Below, one piece after another: positions 31,309-44,171 of a DNA stretch of 64,000 nt (its first letter is position 1; every line of letters starts with the position of its first letter). Under the pieces are notes generated by a model. That model worked only from the letters and a program-made list of their open reading frames with translations, was not told the DNA's origin and did not search any database. Source of the DNA: Mytilisepta virgata (taxonomy: Eukaryota; Mollusca; Bivalvia; Mytilida; Mytilidae); NCBI GenBank assembly GCA_028015205.1, contig CM051508.1:18246001-18310000 (forward strand). Direction: 5' to 3'. Position numbers and translations under genes: made by a program.

Positions 31309-32352
31309 GTATTCTCGGGAAGTCGTTGTCTTTGGATTTTTGTATTTGTGAAATTCACCTGCTGTATGATCGCCTCGGTACTCTTGCTGATATTTAATTT
31401 GTATTAGGTTATGGAGTACATTTATTCCAGTATCTGGAGCTCAGTGGCTTATGCAAAATCTATTAGGACAGCATTATGTTGCCCATAGATTGAGGTCGTC
31501 GCTCCGAAAATTCTACGGCGGGTGTCTTGCAAGTGGCAGGAACTGCTCACCCTTTCGGCGCAACTGAGTTCACCCCGGTTTTTCGGTTGGGTTCGTGCTG
31601 CTCGTTTTTGTGTGTACTGATTTGTTCCTTTGTCCTTTGTCTTTTTGGCGATCCCGGTTGTGTTTTTTTTTTGTTGACGGACTCCCCCTCTTTTGACACA
31701 TCGGTATACCTACTTTTTCTTATGGGATTATTTCTCCTATACATTGTACCAATTTCCCAAATGAAAATAACTTTTATTTGAAAGAGTTTGTTTTAAAATA
31801 ATTTTTTTTTCAGTGCTGGTAACTTTTGTACTGGGAGATAATCCAACAATTGAAGGGCCATTCCTGGAATGAGCTCTCTTTTAATAAGTTTCTGGATATG
31901 AGAAGAAGGAGAATAAATCTTGTTTGTCGTATGAATGAGCATTTACTTCTTTACAAGCCCTGCAGTGCAACTACTGTATATAAAATTATCAGTGTATCAG
32001 ACATATATATATGGAAAATTTACACTTTATTGTTGTTTTATTACATTTAGAAATTAAGCAGATTTACAGATTTACAGATTGCATTTAACAGAAAATGCAT
32101 TTAGTTCACTTTATCAGATTTTTTTTTTTATATTTGTGTAACAGAAGACCAAAAATAAAGTAACAGAAAAAAACAAGAATTACCTCAAAATTAAAAATAT
32201 TTACATGTTACATTAAAACATGCACTAGTTGAAGAAAATTATTATCGTGAGTTTAATATTCTTTGTGGTGCATAAGGTTCATGTACTATACTACAGTGCT
32301 CACTTGTTTTGATGTTCATTTATTTTATTTTGTTTTTTCTTTCCAACTACCG

Positions 32353-32695
32353 CCCCAATGCCCTCGTGGTAGTGTGCTTGCCTCGAGTGCGGAAGGTCGC
32401 GGCCTGGTCGAACCAAAGACATTAACATTGTGATATTTGCTGCTTCACAGCCAAACACGCGCTTTTAGGAGTTAGAGCAAAGATCGACTAGTTGGTTTGG
32501 AGTCAGTATAATGTGTCCGAGTTGAGTGATATGTCTTCCTGCGGACAGTTACCTGGAGATCTAGAACATTCAAAAATACGGCTCAGCGTGTCGGTCTAGT
32601 ACAAAGCAGGGATCATATTCATTATCATATTAATATGTTCTCGTCCTGATATGCACTGGATGTCACTGGATGCTAACCAACAATTCATAATTCAG
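32353..32695 (+). mobile_element. tRNA-headed SINE with LINE-like tail
   Basis: Head 'gccctcgtggtagtgtgctt' resembles a tRNA with a degenerate B box 'ggcctggtcgaacc'. The body has 'gtcagtataatgtgtccgag' and 'gatatgtcttcctgcggac', and the tail 'tgttctcgtcctgatatgca' ends in 'ctaaccaacaattcat'. The arrangement and wording fit bivalve SINEs I recall (V-SINE/RUDI type); the exact family is not verified. Confidence 0.6.
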
Positions 32696-33002
32696 GGAAA
32701 GATCAACATGTAAAAAAAGGGGGGGGGCGGGTTATTGTAGAAAAATTAAGAAACACCTACCCAGCCAAACTTTATGTAATATTGGACCAAAGCTATGAAA
32801 AAATTGGCCGAGTTTAATACTTGTCAGAAAGCTTCGAGCTAAACTCCGAAGGAATGGCCAATAAATGGCTATTGCTCACTGTCTGAAATGTTGATTTGTT
32901 GATTTTGTTTATATAATTTAAGGGAAAAATACATCATTCATAGTTTTGCAGTATTCAAAGTTTCACATTTCAATTAGTTTATTTTATATTTTTCGACGAT
33001 GA

Positions 33003-33724
33003 CTACGAATTATGTACAATTTTACGAGTATCTGCTAACTTTGCCATATCTAGCACAACCACCAGGAGCAGAACTCCACAAATCACAGCAGCTCCAATAT
33101 AACCCATAACTTTTGACGATAGCCTGTGGTCCTCTGCCGATGTGTGTGACCGGATATAGGAACTGGTTTTGTATTTATCTATTTTATACACCTCGGCTCT
33201 GGACGTTGGTTTTGTTGAATCTGGACTGTTACATGCGCATGTACAAGGTGCGAACGTACAGGTTGTAAGATGCTTTGTTGCATGCCTTGACTGAGTTGAC
33301 TCTGTGAACGGTACAATCGGTTCCAAATCTGAACCACTGTGAGTTATAGATGTCTTTTGGTGGTCACCCACTGTAGTTTCAGATAGATCTGTGGATAAAT
33401 ATTTTTCAGTTGTAATTGCTGTGGATAACTTCTTTTGGTCAATTTCTGTGGTTGTCAGTTGACCTGTGGATAAAGATGTTTCAGTTGTAGTTCCTGTGGT
33501 TTCCTGAATATCTACGGATACAAATTTATCAGTTGTTGTTGCTGCAGATGACTTTTCTGGGCCAATCGCTGTGGTTTTCGGTCGATCTAAGGATAAAGAT
33601 TCTTCAGTTGTTCGTGTGGAGGTCTCTTCTTGATTGGCAAGGGTAGTTTCCGACTGATCTGTTGATAAGGATAAGTCAGTTGTAGATTTTGCACAGGAAT
33701 CAAACGACTCTTCTGTGGTTGTTT
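33003..33724 (-). CDS. lectin-receptor gene 2, last exon (stalk, membrane segment, tail)
   Basis: Acceptor 'gtttcttctacag' opens the exon in phase 1, agreeing with the lectin exon donor at 35,794. About 240 codons: a Ser/Thr/Glu-rich stalk in which the ~25-residue repeat is still visible but more divergent (e.g. ITTEKYLSTDLSETT), a segment CTFAPCTCACNS, then EVYKIDKYKTSSYIRSHTS and a transmembrane helix AAVICGVLLLVVVLDMA, and a tail of ~14 residues ending VHNS and TAG at 33,003. The stalk is likely O-glycosylated. No intracellular signalling motif is evident. This exon has no premature stop. Confidence 0.8.
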
Positions 33725-35794
33725 CTGTAGAAGAAACTAAACATAAGAATTGATGGTAATGGGAGGGCGAATAGTGGATCCAAAGGGTCTTTATTTTCAT
33801 AGCTGGAAAATTGTCTGTATCTCAAGTGATTATCTAGATTAAGTTTACATCATTGATGTTGTTACTTCTTACGTCTGAATAAATCAAGTTTCATAATAAA
33901 ACACGGAACTATAAGGGCAATGTCATAATCAAAGTGGAACAAACTGGCAAGGCCGTGGGATACGCAAATACCCAGAACAACTTGAAAGCAACAGTGATAC
34001 TCCTGACTCGGTAGGCATTTTCAAATGAAAATGGCTGAAGTTATTGAAAGCCAAACAAAATCGACGAGAGTGCAAAGCATCATTTTAATGGCAATTCAAG
34101 CTACTTGATAAATTATCATCCACCATTTCTAAAAAAAATAGGTGCGATTGAAAATTTGATATTTACTTTTCCAGGGCTAATGTACGCAGTCTGCATTTCA
34201 ATAATATGGTACTTAAGGTAGAAATAACCACGCACAAAGTCGATCATTTTATATGGCAAATATTGTTTTGTAACATTACACTTGGATACATTTCATCTTT
34301 TTGTCTTACTTGGCCAAAAACAACACGTTGGATATTGAAAACTATTTATTTTTTCACGGACCGGAAATGAACCCATTGAAGTAATAATTAAGACTTTACC
34401 GGAAACTAAACGACAAATCACATACCGGAAACTAAAGGAAAAATCACATTCCGGAAAATAAAAATATAAAAGTTAGACTGGCCGATTTGCGAGGAGCGGA
34501 AGTGGATTATAATATATCAATAAACTTTAATTGGCCTTAATAAAAACCAAAAACTAGCTAGTTAAAGAAAGATAGAACCATTAATGGGAAGTCACAAAAG
34601 TTTGTTTTTGACACAAATACATGAGTTTTGCCGTTTATTCTGGTATTTTTCTCTATTGAATGGAAGTATGATGTACATAGTGGAATACCGCAACGTATGA
34701 TGAGTCATATGGATGTCAATGATACAATGTGCCTTCTGACAAACCACACAGCAAAATGTATGCAGCAATTCTATCAAGTTTCGTTTCAGTTCAATGCACG
34801 CTGTTGGAAATTGCATATTTACAAACTTGCAAACGTTTGAAATATGCAAAGTCAACGAATTGATTTGGAAACCCCATATAAATCCCAAAACCCTTTCTGT
34901 TTTCCGCAGCTAAAACTGGTATGCAGCAACTTTTGTTTCATTCATGTCCGGGTCATCGAAAAGTATAGCGGTTGTAGAGGCTATTGCTGTCACCAATCCT
35001 GTGAAGTTTCAAAACATTTCATAATAGTCAGAGAAGATTTTTGAAAATTGGCCAATGAAAGTCAAAGATGGCCTCTGGCGATTATTTTGTTCATCCATCC
35101 TGAACCAAAGTTAGTTTATTTATGGAGGTCCTTTCTACATCCTTTCTGCTAAATTTGGTTACATTTTGCCAAGTATCTTCAGATGAGATCAAATGTGAAA
35201 AGTTTACGGACGACAGACGCAAAGTGATGACATAAGCTTTCATGTTCCTATAAGCCATGGGAGGTGAGAATCCATTGATATAATGTGTCTAGAAAACTTG
35301 AACTGACTAAAATATAATTATAATTTTTTATAAGTATTACGTTAATGTTAAACCGAGAAGCATTCACTTCTCCTGGTGAGATCTTGCAAAACGCCATCTA
35401 TCCAAACGAGCTCGAACTGAATTACAAACACGTCTTAAATTTCTGCCCATTTAGACTTTTCTTTACAAAACCATTCAAGGTAGCTTCTATTCAAGCGCAA
35501 ATTAATATTACTATCCCATCTTGAACTCCCATTTTTGAATAAGAACATATACTTGATGTAATTTCCGGTTTTGTTGGAAGTATGCAGATTTGGGCTTGAA
35601 GAGTCCTTTTTGTGTTTGTGGTTTCTATTGTTCATAGAATTCGGTTTCACAGAGCTTCTTGAATTTGTTTTTGTTAACATCTGAATAACAATTATCTATG
35701 GTCTTATCTTCAGGAAATACATTGAAAAACAAAATAAATGATAATATCGGGTTCTTCAAAAGAATATTTCTAATAATTTACTATATAAACTTAC
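33725..35794 (-). other. gene 2 intron between lectin and stalk exons
   Basis: AT-rich. A piece related to the ~165-bp array family lies near 34,990-35,210. A minus-strand ORF at 35,435-35,680 has no recognised domain. Nothing else is evident. Confidence 0.45.
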
Positions 35795-36034
35795 GATTTT
35801 GACAAAGTATGTATTTCGAATAACTACATACAGTTGATCTCCATGTTGAATCAGACGATCGCATGCGCCCACAGTTTTGATGTTGAGGAGCTTGTTCAGG
35901 ACATCTAACATTGTCCATACAGTCTGGTTCTATGCCATTATCATACCATGGTGCCCATGTACCCAGCCATACATTGTTAACCCAGCTAAACTGTAGGCAT
36001 GTTTCGTTCCATTTTAATCCTAACCAAATATCAC
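35795..36034 (-). CDS. lectin-receptor gene 2, C-type-lectin-like exon, C-terminal half
   Basis: 240-bp exon with acceptor 'gtgtttcag' and donor 'gtaagt', phase 1 at both ends as in gene 1. Encodes DIWLGLKWNETCLQFSWVNN, VWLGTWAPWYDNGIEPDCMD and RMRSSDSTWRSTVCSYSKYI, closing with LCQ. It is six bases shorter than gene 1 in the long-loop region (ECs replaced by PEQAPQHQNC). The EPN-like position is EPD. As in gene 1, the WND motif is absent (STWRST). Confidence 0.8.
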
Positions 36035-39000
36035 CTGAAACACTAATAATTATGAAAATCAACAGGCAAGTTGTTCCAAAAGCACTTGTATGTTCTTAAA
36101 CGTAAAAATGACAACCAATTCCAAGTTTAAAAAATCCATTTTATTCCCGCACTTTCGAAGAAAATTCTTGGAAATTGTCATCACATAATAGCTTGTGAAG
36201 TAAACCGCTTCTGTTCTTGGCTGCTCAGGACATATCACGTGTTCCCCTCAGTTCTTCAGGAGGACAAGGACCGTACACGGTTTGTTGAGGAGAAGGATGT
36301 TCAGTTTTGTATGCCTTTATACTTGTGTTAGACGACCAAATAAGTAGTCAAAGGTTGAAATTATGAAAATCGAAATTCTAAAAACGTTTTGGTACTGTGA
36401 AAAAATAAATGCATAAACTTAAAAGTAGAACTTTAGTCACAAGCAAATTAAATTAATAAAGTTTGAAGTACATCACCTCAAAATACAGTCTAAGAATGCA
36501 AACACCAGTTTTGCATAAAATTCTGTGGGTTTTTCAAGAAAACTATAAATGTTGGGTAGGAATTTCCTATTTTGGTAAGTTTTGATTACTTTTGTGTTTT
36601 ATTATCATAATTCTAAAAAAAAGATCCGAAATGTGAAAAGTATAACATTTAAGAGAATATTTACTAAGAGGAAAAGGAAAATCCAACATTTTTGTGTCGG
36701 GTAATGTAGCCATTTCAAATGCCTCTCTAACTCTCGCACATATTACCACTAGATTGGTCTAAAATCAGCCAAAATTCTGTATTCTGTCATTTCTCTATCG
36801 TCACAGACAAAGTTATCACAAATAAATGTCATGTAGTGGAAAAGCTTTAAAAAATATTTTACATGTAAAATTGATATATGGTTTTATAGAAGTATATGCT
36901 ACAACAAACTGGTCAGCTACAAGCTTGTTGAATATCGACCATCAATTCAAGACGTCTTATGATAAAACTAAAAAAACTGTTGTGTGAACCCCAGGGATTA
37001 TTGTTGCCTTTTCTGGTCTTATTGGATATGAGGTTTCAGATAAGAAGACTTTTTAATGAATTTTGTCATTGTGGCATCCATCTGGGTTGACAGTCTGCGT
37101 CATCGGACACAATTATAAAAGAGAAGCATCTAAGGAACATTGCTGCGAACTAGTTGAGTAGGTCTTACGTCATTAGCTCTTGAGACCATCCTTAATTGAT
37201 GTAAGTAATGTAGTAAGGAATTGTGAAAGGGATTTAGTAGCGCATTTGGCAGAGTCTGCTATATACCTTTGTTTGTATGGTCACGTATGAAATTTGGATA
37301 TCCAGTAAATGGAAGGGAGGTTAAAATTGTCATCACATACAGTAATACCAAAGATAGAATAGAAATATGATTATTGATAATGAAAGATATTTTCAGTCAA
37401 AGTTACTAATGAATAAATTATGATTATCGATTTTGAAGCACCTACCATCAAATAGGATCAGCGTTTTTCTTTATATAAATTAAGATATATGTAATAAACG
37501 TAGTGTAAATATTTCGGGGTTGTCGTATTTATTCAAACTAAGGTATAGAGAAAATCGACTCCCCCTATATTAGCTGGGTACAGCGACAAATCAATATTGG
37601 CCGGGATTTTCTGTATTGGACGAATTAATGACCCTGTGAGTGTACTCATATTCCTCAAAGCTGATACAAACAATTTTGAAATATAATTATCTCAACACCT
37701 TCGCTGAAACCAAACGATCCTAAGTAAATTTCAAAGCTTGTTTTCAATAAACAAATAAATAGCATAAAAATAACTACACTTATATTTGAAGTCATATTGT
37801 CACAGAATAAAATAATTTTTGTTTAATATGAACACGGATATTGATCGCAAGTTCTATTAAAAAGCAAAGTAATCCGAGGATCTCTAAAAGTGTTGAAATG
37901 ATGTAAAAGTCACGAAATTCGGAACCAACAGTAACATTCAATCTTTAAAATTCAGACCTGGAGTCAGTGGAAAAATAGATTTAACCTTTGAATCATTAAA
38001 AGCTGGATTTGCAACATTTTTGTCAAAATCGACGAAATGTGCAGATCTTGTGCATCAAAATTCGTATCAAAGAATTTTATTGTAATTCCATTTTTGTTGT
38101 TGACTTTTGGAAGATTGTAATATCGATATTTTTATTTAATATTATTCATTTTTAGCGTGGATCTTCAACATGGATATCGGGGGAAGATAATTCATTCTGA
38201 TTGGACTTAACTTCAAAGCTCTTCTTGTCAGAAACTACTGAGCCAATTGAATTGAGTTTTTGCATGAATGATCCTTGGATGAACCTCTACACAACATTTT
38301 TTTTGTGTTGATCGGAAAATTCAAGATACCCGTCACAGCAGGGCTAAGTTAACATTGGACCCTATGGGGAAATTTGTATATAAAGGTCTTCGTTCCAGAA
38401 ACTACCAAGCTTCAAAATGTTTTTATGCATGAACAAGCATTGGATGAACCTCTACAAAAGGTTTTTTTGTGCCGATCGGAAATTCAAGATGGCCGTTACA
38501 GCCGGACTTAGTTTAACATTGAAGCCTATGGGAAATTTTGTATAATGTTCTTCTTGTGTGAAAATACCAAGCCAATATTTTTGATGTGTGAATAATCATT
38601 TGATAGACCCTACAAAAATGTTTTTTGTGCCGATTGGATATTTAACATGGCTACCAGGGGCAGATAATTCATTTTCATTGTATAAAGGTCTTCTTGTCAG
38701 ACACTACCAAGCCAATTGAAATAGTTTTATGTATGAATAAGTATTGGATGAACACTACAACATATGTTTTTGTGCCGATCGGAAATTAAAGATGGCCGCC
38801 ACCGCCGGACTTAGTTTAACATAGGAGCCTATGGGGAATTTTGTACAAAGGTCTTCTATTCAGAAAGTACCAGCCAACTGAAATGTGTTTGATGTAAATT
38901 GTCATTTGAAAGACCACTACAAAATTTATGTTTTATGTGCCGATCGGAAATTCAATATGGTCGCTACAGCCAGACTTGGTTTAACATTAAACCCTATGAG

Positions 39001-40629
39001 AAATTGGTACAAAGGCCCTCATGACGATCAGAATCTACCAATCCAATTGAAATATTTTTTATGTATGAACAAGCATTGGATGAACCTCTATAAAAGTTAT
39101 ATTTTTGTGCCGATCGAAAATTCAAGAAAGTTTCCAAACATTGGATCCTATGAGGAATTTGTACAAAGGTCTTCGTTCCAGAAACTACCAAGCCAATTGA
39201 AATATTTTTATGTATGAACAAGCATAGGATGAACCTCTACAAAAGGTATGTTTTTTTTTGTGACGATCGGAAATTTTATATGGCCACCACAGCCAGACTT
39301 ACTTTAACATTGAACGCTATAGGAAATTTGTACAAACGTCTTCTTGTCAGAAACTTCCAAGCCAATTGAAATATTTTTATGTATGAACAAGCATTGGATG
39401 AACCTCTACAATAGTTATGTTTTTTTAATGCCAATCTGAAATTCAAGATGGTCGCCACAGCCGGATTAGTTTCACATTGGACCCTATGGCGAAATTTGCA
39501 CAAAGGTCTTCTTGTCAGGAAATACTTAGCCAATTGAAATGTTTTTGTTGCATGAAGATCCTTACATAGATGTTTGCTACAAAATCTGTTTTCGTGCCCA
39601 ATCGAAATCCAAGATAGCTGCCACAGCTGGACTTAGTTTAACATTTTTAACATTGGACACTGGAAGAATTCTTTACATATCTTATCTAGAAGTGCTTTGT
39701 CAGTTGTGGTCACCCAAAATCACGATTCAGGCTCCATGGATCCTCTGGTTTTCATTATCACTATTTCTTGTTGCTCAAAATCAGTTTTTTGTACAACAGT
39801 AAAACAGAATGCAATCGTTTCCATCGTCTCTTTTGTTGAATAATATGAATACGATATTATTATTGCGTTAGGTTTTCCATATTGGCTTAGTTATTGGTAC
39901 GAGGCAAGCCATATTGAAATGAGGCGAATGTGTCATATTGACTAGTCCAATATGATAATTTACTGACTAACAAGTCCAATATATCACATTGACTAGTCCA
40001 ATACGGCATATTGGACTGGTATGTATCGTATCGGCATACTTTGACATTTTGTATTGATTGACAGGTTTTATCATATTAAGGCTTATATTCTTTTGTTAGT
40101 CAATGAAAATATATATAAATTGTATATAGAAGACCAGAGAGGAAATCCTTAATTTCAATATTGAAATGGGCACGTCGCTCGCTTATCTGACCATGAAGAT
40201 TTTATTTAATACATTTTAATCTAGTAAATATTGCTGAAATTTTACTGAATGTACATTTTTGTGTGTTTGTTTCATATAGTCAAAGACAAATGTACCTTCA
40301 TGACTTGATAAGGGAGCAATATGTAATTTTTAAGGGGGGGGGAGGCTTAGATGAAATGATTGATCCTGGCTATTTTTTTCGTCGAAATTTCGGTCCTGGG
40401 TTTTTTCGGCCGCTATTGCGACATAAATTTTTATTATTATTTAAACCATTAAACTGATTGACACAGATCCTGCATTTTTTCACTCCTAAAGTGATAATGT
40501 CTTCTTATTTTGCCAAAATCCTGGTCGATCATTTGGTATATAATGATGGCGAAACATAGTAACTGCGCTTCTATGGCTGTTTCACCCACTAGAGTAAAGT
40601 AAATTACATTAACTGAAAAATTTACATAC
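36035..40629 (-). other. gene 2 intron
   Basis: Holds a coding-like minus-strand stretch at ~36,236-36,350 (ends EELRGTRDMS and stop; unknown), one isolated unit of the ~165-bp family (~36,930-37,165), a reverse copy of the 'cgacgaaatgtgcag' repeat (~38,030-38,085), and the large array at 38,160-39,740. As in gene 1, phases of the flanking exons do not match, so a small exon should lie here. Confidence 0.5.
38160..39740 (-). repeat. ~165-bp tandem array in the gene 2 intron
   Basis: About nine or ten degenerate units. On the + strand each reads roughly 'cttcttgtcagaaactacca', 'gccaattgaaat', 'catgaacaagcattggatga', 'gtgccgatcggaaattcaag', 'ggacttagtttaacattgaa', 'ccctatgggaaattt'. The unit is related to those at 11,636-12,564 and, inverted, at 40,885-42,720. 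Small ORFs inside are by-products of the repeat. Confidence 0.8.
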
Positions 40630-40789
40630 AAATTCACTGATTGAAGAAAACTGGCAACCTCTAGGCGTACTTCCTCGTTGATAATTACAGGTAAATCCAT
40701 GCCATGACTCATACATGTATCCCTGGCATCTTGCCAGTCGCCTGTTACAGTCGGTGTAGGCATCATATAGCTGTTACTTGAAACAAACC
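40630..40789 (-). CDS. lectin-receptor gene 2, C-type-lectin-like exon, N-terminal half
   Basis: 160-bp exon with acceptor 'aactcctgtag' and donor 'gtatgt', the same length and phases as the gene 1 exon at 29,113-29,272. Encodes FVSSNSYMMPTPTV, DWQDARDTCMSHGMDLPVII and VRLEVASFLQSVNL. No signal-peptide exon was recognised upstream, where the inverted array begins within 100 bp. Confidence 0.75.
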
Positions 40790-40884
40790 CTACAGGAGTT
40801 TAAAATGTTCAGAGTAGTAAATAACTTGACGATTTGAGTTAGAAATCAGAGATAAAAACTGAAAAGAAACTAGAGACTCATAAG

Positions 40885-42720
40885 AGCCCGTATCGCTCAC
40901 CTGAAAGTAACTTTTCCACCTTAATCATGACTAAAAATCGAAGCGTAACAGTAAATATGGTTGGGTTTTCCATAGGGTCCTATGTTAAATTAAGTTCGGC
41001 TGTGGCAGTTACCTTTGTTGACAGTCATAGGTCACAGGTCATACGACACAATTCTGAGAGAAGACCATTTACGAACCATGGCTGCGGAGTCTGGTTCCAA
41101 TTGCCCCGATGGTTTCAGACAAGAAGATTTTTAAATTAATTTTAAAGTTGAGTCCTATGTTAAACTAAGTACAGCTGTGGCAGCCATCTCGGTTTGGCAG
41201 TCCAAGTCATCAGACATAGTTCTGAAAGAGGACCATCTAAGGAACATTTCTGCCAAGTCTGGTCCCAACTGGCTTAGTGGCTGTGACAGTTATTTTGGTT
41301 GACACTCCAGGTCATTGGACACAATTCTGAAAGAAGACCATTTAAGAACCATGGCTGCGGAGTCTGATTCCAATTGCCCCGATGGGTTCAGACAAGAAGA
41401 TTTAAAAAGAATTATCAAGTTGAGTCCTATGCTAAACTTAGTTCAGCTGTGGAAGCCATCTTGGTTGACAGTCCAGGTCATCAGACATAGTTCTGATAGA
41501 GGACCATCTATGGAACATTTCTGCCAAGTCTGGTTCCAACTGGCTCAGTAGTTTCAGACAAAAATACTTTTAAATGAATTTTCCGGTCGGGTCCTATGAT
41601 AAATTAATTTCGGCGGCAATCTTGGTGGACAGTCCGGGTCAACGGACACAATTCTGAAAGAGAACCATGCAAGCATCATTGCTGCCAAGTCTGGTTACAA
41701 TTGTCTTAGTGGTTTCAGATAAGAAGACATTTAAATAAATTTTCCCATTGGGTCCTATGTTAAACAAAGTTCTGCTGTGGCAGACATCATGGTTAAAAGT
41801 CCGACTCATCATACAAAATTCTAAATAGGAACATGTAAGGACTATTGCAGTTCCAATTGGCTCAGTGATTTCAGACAAGATTTCTAAATAAATTTTCCCA
41901 TAGGGTCCTATGTTAAACTCAGTTTTGCTATGGCGGCCATTTTGGTTGACTGTCCGGGTCGTCAGACACAACTACGAAAGCGGGATATCTAAGGACCATT
42001 GCTGCCAAGTTAGTTCCAATTGGCTCAGTCGTTTCAGACAAGATTTTTAAATGAATTTTCCCAAAGGTTCCTATATGTTAAACTAAGTTTTGCTGTGGCG
42101 GCCATCTAGGTTGAAAGTTTGGGTCATCAGACATTATGAAAGAGAGCCATCTAATGACCATTTCTGCTAAGTTTGATTCCACTTGGCTCACGATTTTCAG
42201 ACAAAAAGGTTTTAAATGAATTTTCCCATAGGGTCCTATGTTAAACTAAGTTTGGCTGTCACGGCCATCTTGATGTCTGTCCCGGTCATCGTACAAATTC
42301 TGAAAGAGGACTATGTTAGGACAATTGTTGTCAACTTTAGTTCCACTTGGCTTTGTGGTTTCAGACAAGTAGATTTTTTAATGAATTTTCCCATAAGGTC
42401 CTATGTTTAACTATTTCGGCTGTGGCGGCTATCTTGGTTGACAGTACGGGTTATCGGAAACGTTTCTGAGAGAGATACATGTAAGGACCATGTCTTCCAC
42501 GCATAGTTCCAATGGCCTCAGTGGTTTCAGACAAGATTTGTAATGTATTTCGCGTAGGGTCCTATATTAAACTAGGGTTTGCTGTGGCTGCCATCTTTGT
42601 CGACAGTCTGTGTCATCGAACCTACTTCTGTAAGAGGACCTCCTCAGAACCATTGCTGCCAAGTTTGGTTTCAATTGACCATGTAGTTTCATAGAAGATT
42701 TTTAAAATTCATCGCATTTT
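40885..42720 (+). repeat. ~165-bp tandem array upstream of gene 2, opposite orientation
   Basis: About ten or eleven units in the reverse sense to the 38-kb array. Each carries 'ttttcccatagggtcctatg', 'ttaaactaagttcggctgtg', 'gccatcttggttgacagtcc', 'gacacaattctgaaagagga' and 'ggttccaattggctcagtgg'. It starts at 'cgctcacctgaaag', like the ends of the 11.6-kb array. 42,720-42,960 continues with the usual non-tandem part of this repeat ('acctattcgtagatcttact'). Confidence 0.8.
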
Positions 42721-42960
42721 TTCTTTTTTCCGTCTTTAAAGAGCACAAACTCCTATAAGAGGCCAATAAAAGATTTTGGTCATGTTGACCTATTCGTAGA
42801 TCTTACTTTGTTTAACATTTTTGCTGTTTACAGTTGGTTTTTATCTATAATAATATTCAGGATAACCTAAAACTGCAAAATTACCTTAAAATCAACAATT
42901 CAGGGGCAGGCTTTCCATAAACTTTCCTGTCAAATGGGTGGTATCAACTGATAGTTTCAT

Positions 42961-43285
42961 GTCTATATATGCTGTAGTATTCCAGAAATGGATGTTAATG
43001 CAAACTTTAACCAAAGTCAATGAAGCGTGAAATGTAGGTCAACGTGACCAAATTGTCATATGGCTGTTCGTTACTACCGAAGATGTATCCACTGATGAAT
43101 TAGACTGTATGCCACGTAGAATTACCAAAATGGACCTTAAGGTTCCATCAAAGTCAAAATCTATGACGAAAACACAACCACATAAATTGTCAATATTTTT
43201 ATTGTTACAATTAATTCTGAACTGGAACTTGATGAAAACCTTTCATTAAATACACATTTCATAATGCATTACATTTTTCCTTCAG
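42961..43285. other. AT-rich stretch before the candidate exon
   Basis: No feature recognised apart from a good polypyrimidine tract and AG ending at 43,285. Confidence 0.4.
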
Positions 43286-43636
43286 AATAAATATGAAAAT
43301 GAAATTGTAGATGTAACCATTTCCTTAGTGACGGATGAATTTTTCAAAAGATGCCATGAGTTAGGTAGAGCATATGTTTGGAAAATAATTGTTCCAATTG
43401 TTCCATTGTCATCATGGGCAAGGCATGCGATGCTTAATTTCACAAATATATCCAATAATCAGACGATAAAAGCATTTTTAGTGTGTGGATGCGTGTGCTG
43501 TCCAGGTTTATATTTATCAAAGATGTCCGAGATAAATTTCGTCATTAATGATAAAGATGACCATTTGTTAAAAATAGTTTTATCTAGGGCTTACAGGGAA
43601 TTGTATGGTAGAGATATATTTAGACAGGTCACATGA
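43286..43636 (+). CDS. candidate terminal exon of an unknown gene
   Basis: A strong acceptor 'catttttccttcag' is followed by 116 open codons in phase 0 and a TGA. The peptide includes DEFFKRCHELGRAYVWKIIV, CGCVCCPGLYLSKM and RAYRELYGRDIF. No family is recognised. The composition is protein-like and the reading frame is much longer than its neighbours, but no upstream exon was found and there is no second copy in the window to test conservation. A decayed mobile-element ORF is an alternative. Confidence 0.35.
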   Translation, partial: NKYENEIVDVTISLVTDEFFKRCHELGRAYVWKIIVPIVPLSSWARHAMLNFTNISNNQTIKAFLVCGCVCCPGLYLSKMSEINFVINDKDDHLLKIVLSRAYRELYGRDIFRQVT

Positions 43637-44171
43637 CAAATAATGTAAAAATAGATAATTGTTGGTTTAATCACTTTGTGCAATGTAAACATCCGAGCAA
43701 TCCAAAAAAAAAAACAACTAAGTTAGGAATTCCTCTGAACTTTACCTTACTTCTTCATATAATCTTGAAAGTTCATAGCCTTTACAGTTCGGAGAAATTG
43801 CGTTATTGTAGGAAAACAATCCTGAATACATGAAGCGGAAACATCCCACTCGATGGAGAATGTTTTTAATTAGTTTTATTCTTCTTCCATAATTTCAAAC
43901 AGAAATACATTTAAAATATGTGCATACTTGTTTATTTAAATCAATGTGTTAAAATGATGCATTCGAGAACCTTCTAAGGGATATGTTGGGAGAATTCATA
44001 TAGGAAAAGTGCATACAAATTCCATTTGCACATAAACAAAACTGCAGTTGAAATTTATAAATGCAGATTGTCAAATCCGATAATAACCTTTATAATCTGA
44101 ACCATACATCTTTTATTTTGAACCACGCGTTTTGCCGCCTATTCGGCTAATTCGTAAATTTAGTATTATAG
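43637..44171. other. unique AT-rich DNA left of copy B
   Basis: No feature recognised up to the abrupt start of similarity with copy A at 44,172. Confidence 0.4.

Larger units (their letters stand above)
30037..33002. other. region between gene 1 and gene 2
   Basis: AT-rich. Contains an inverted repeat (31,066-31,308), a T-rich low-complexity stretch near 31,660-31,810 and a SINE (32,353-32,695). No gene is recognised; ORFs of 60-85 codons here have no domain or splice support. Confidence 0.45.

Noticed and set aside
35435..35680. 81-codon minus-strand ORF in the gene 2 intron
   Set aside because: No domain, no consistent splice sites in phase with the flanking exons, which already agree with each other.
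38885..39221. ORFs inside the 38-kb array
   Set aside because: They follow the ~165-bp unit on both strands and change frame from unit to unit.
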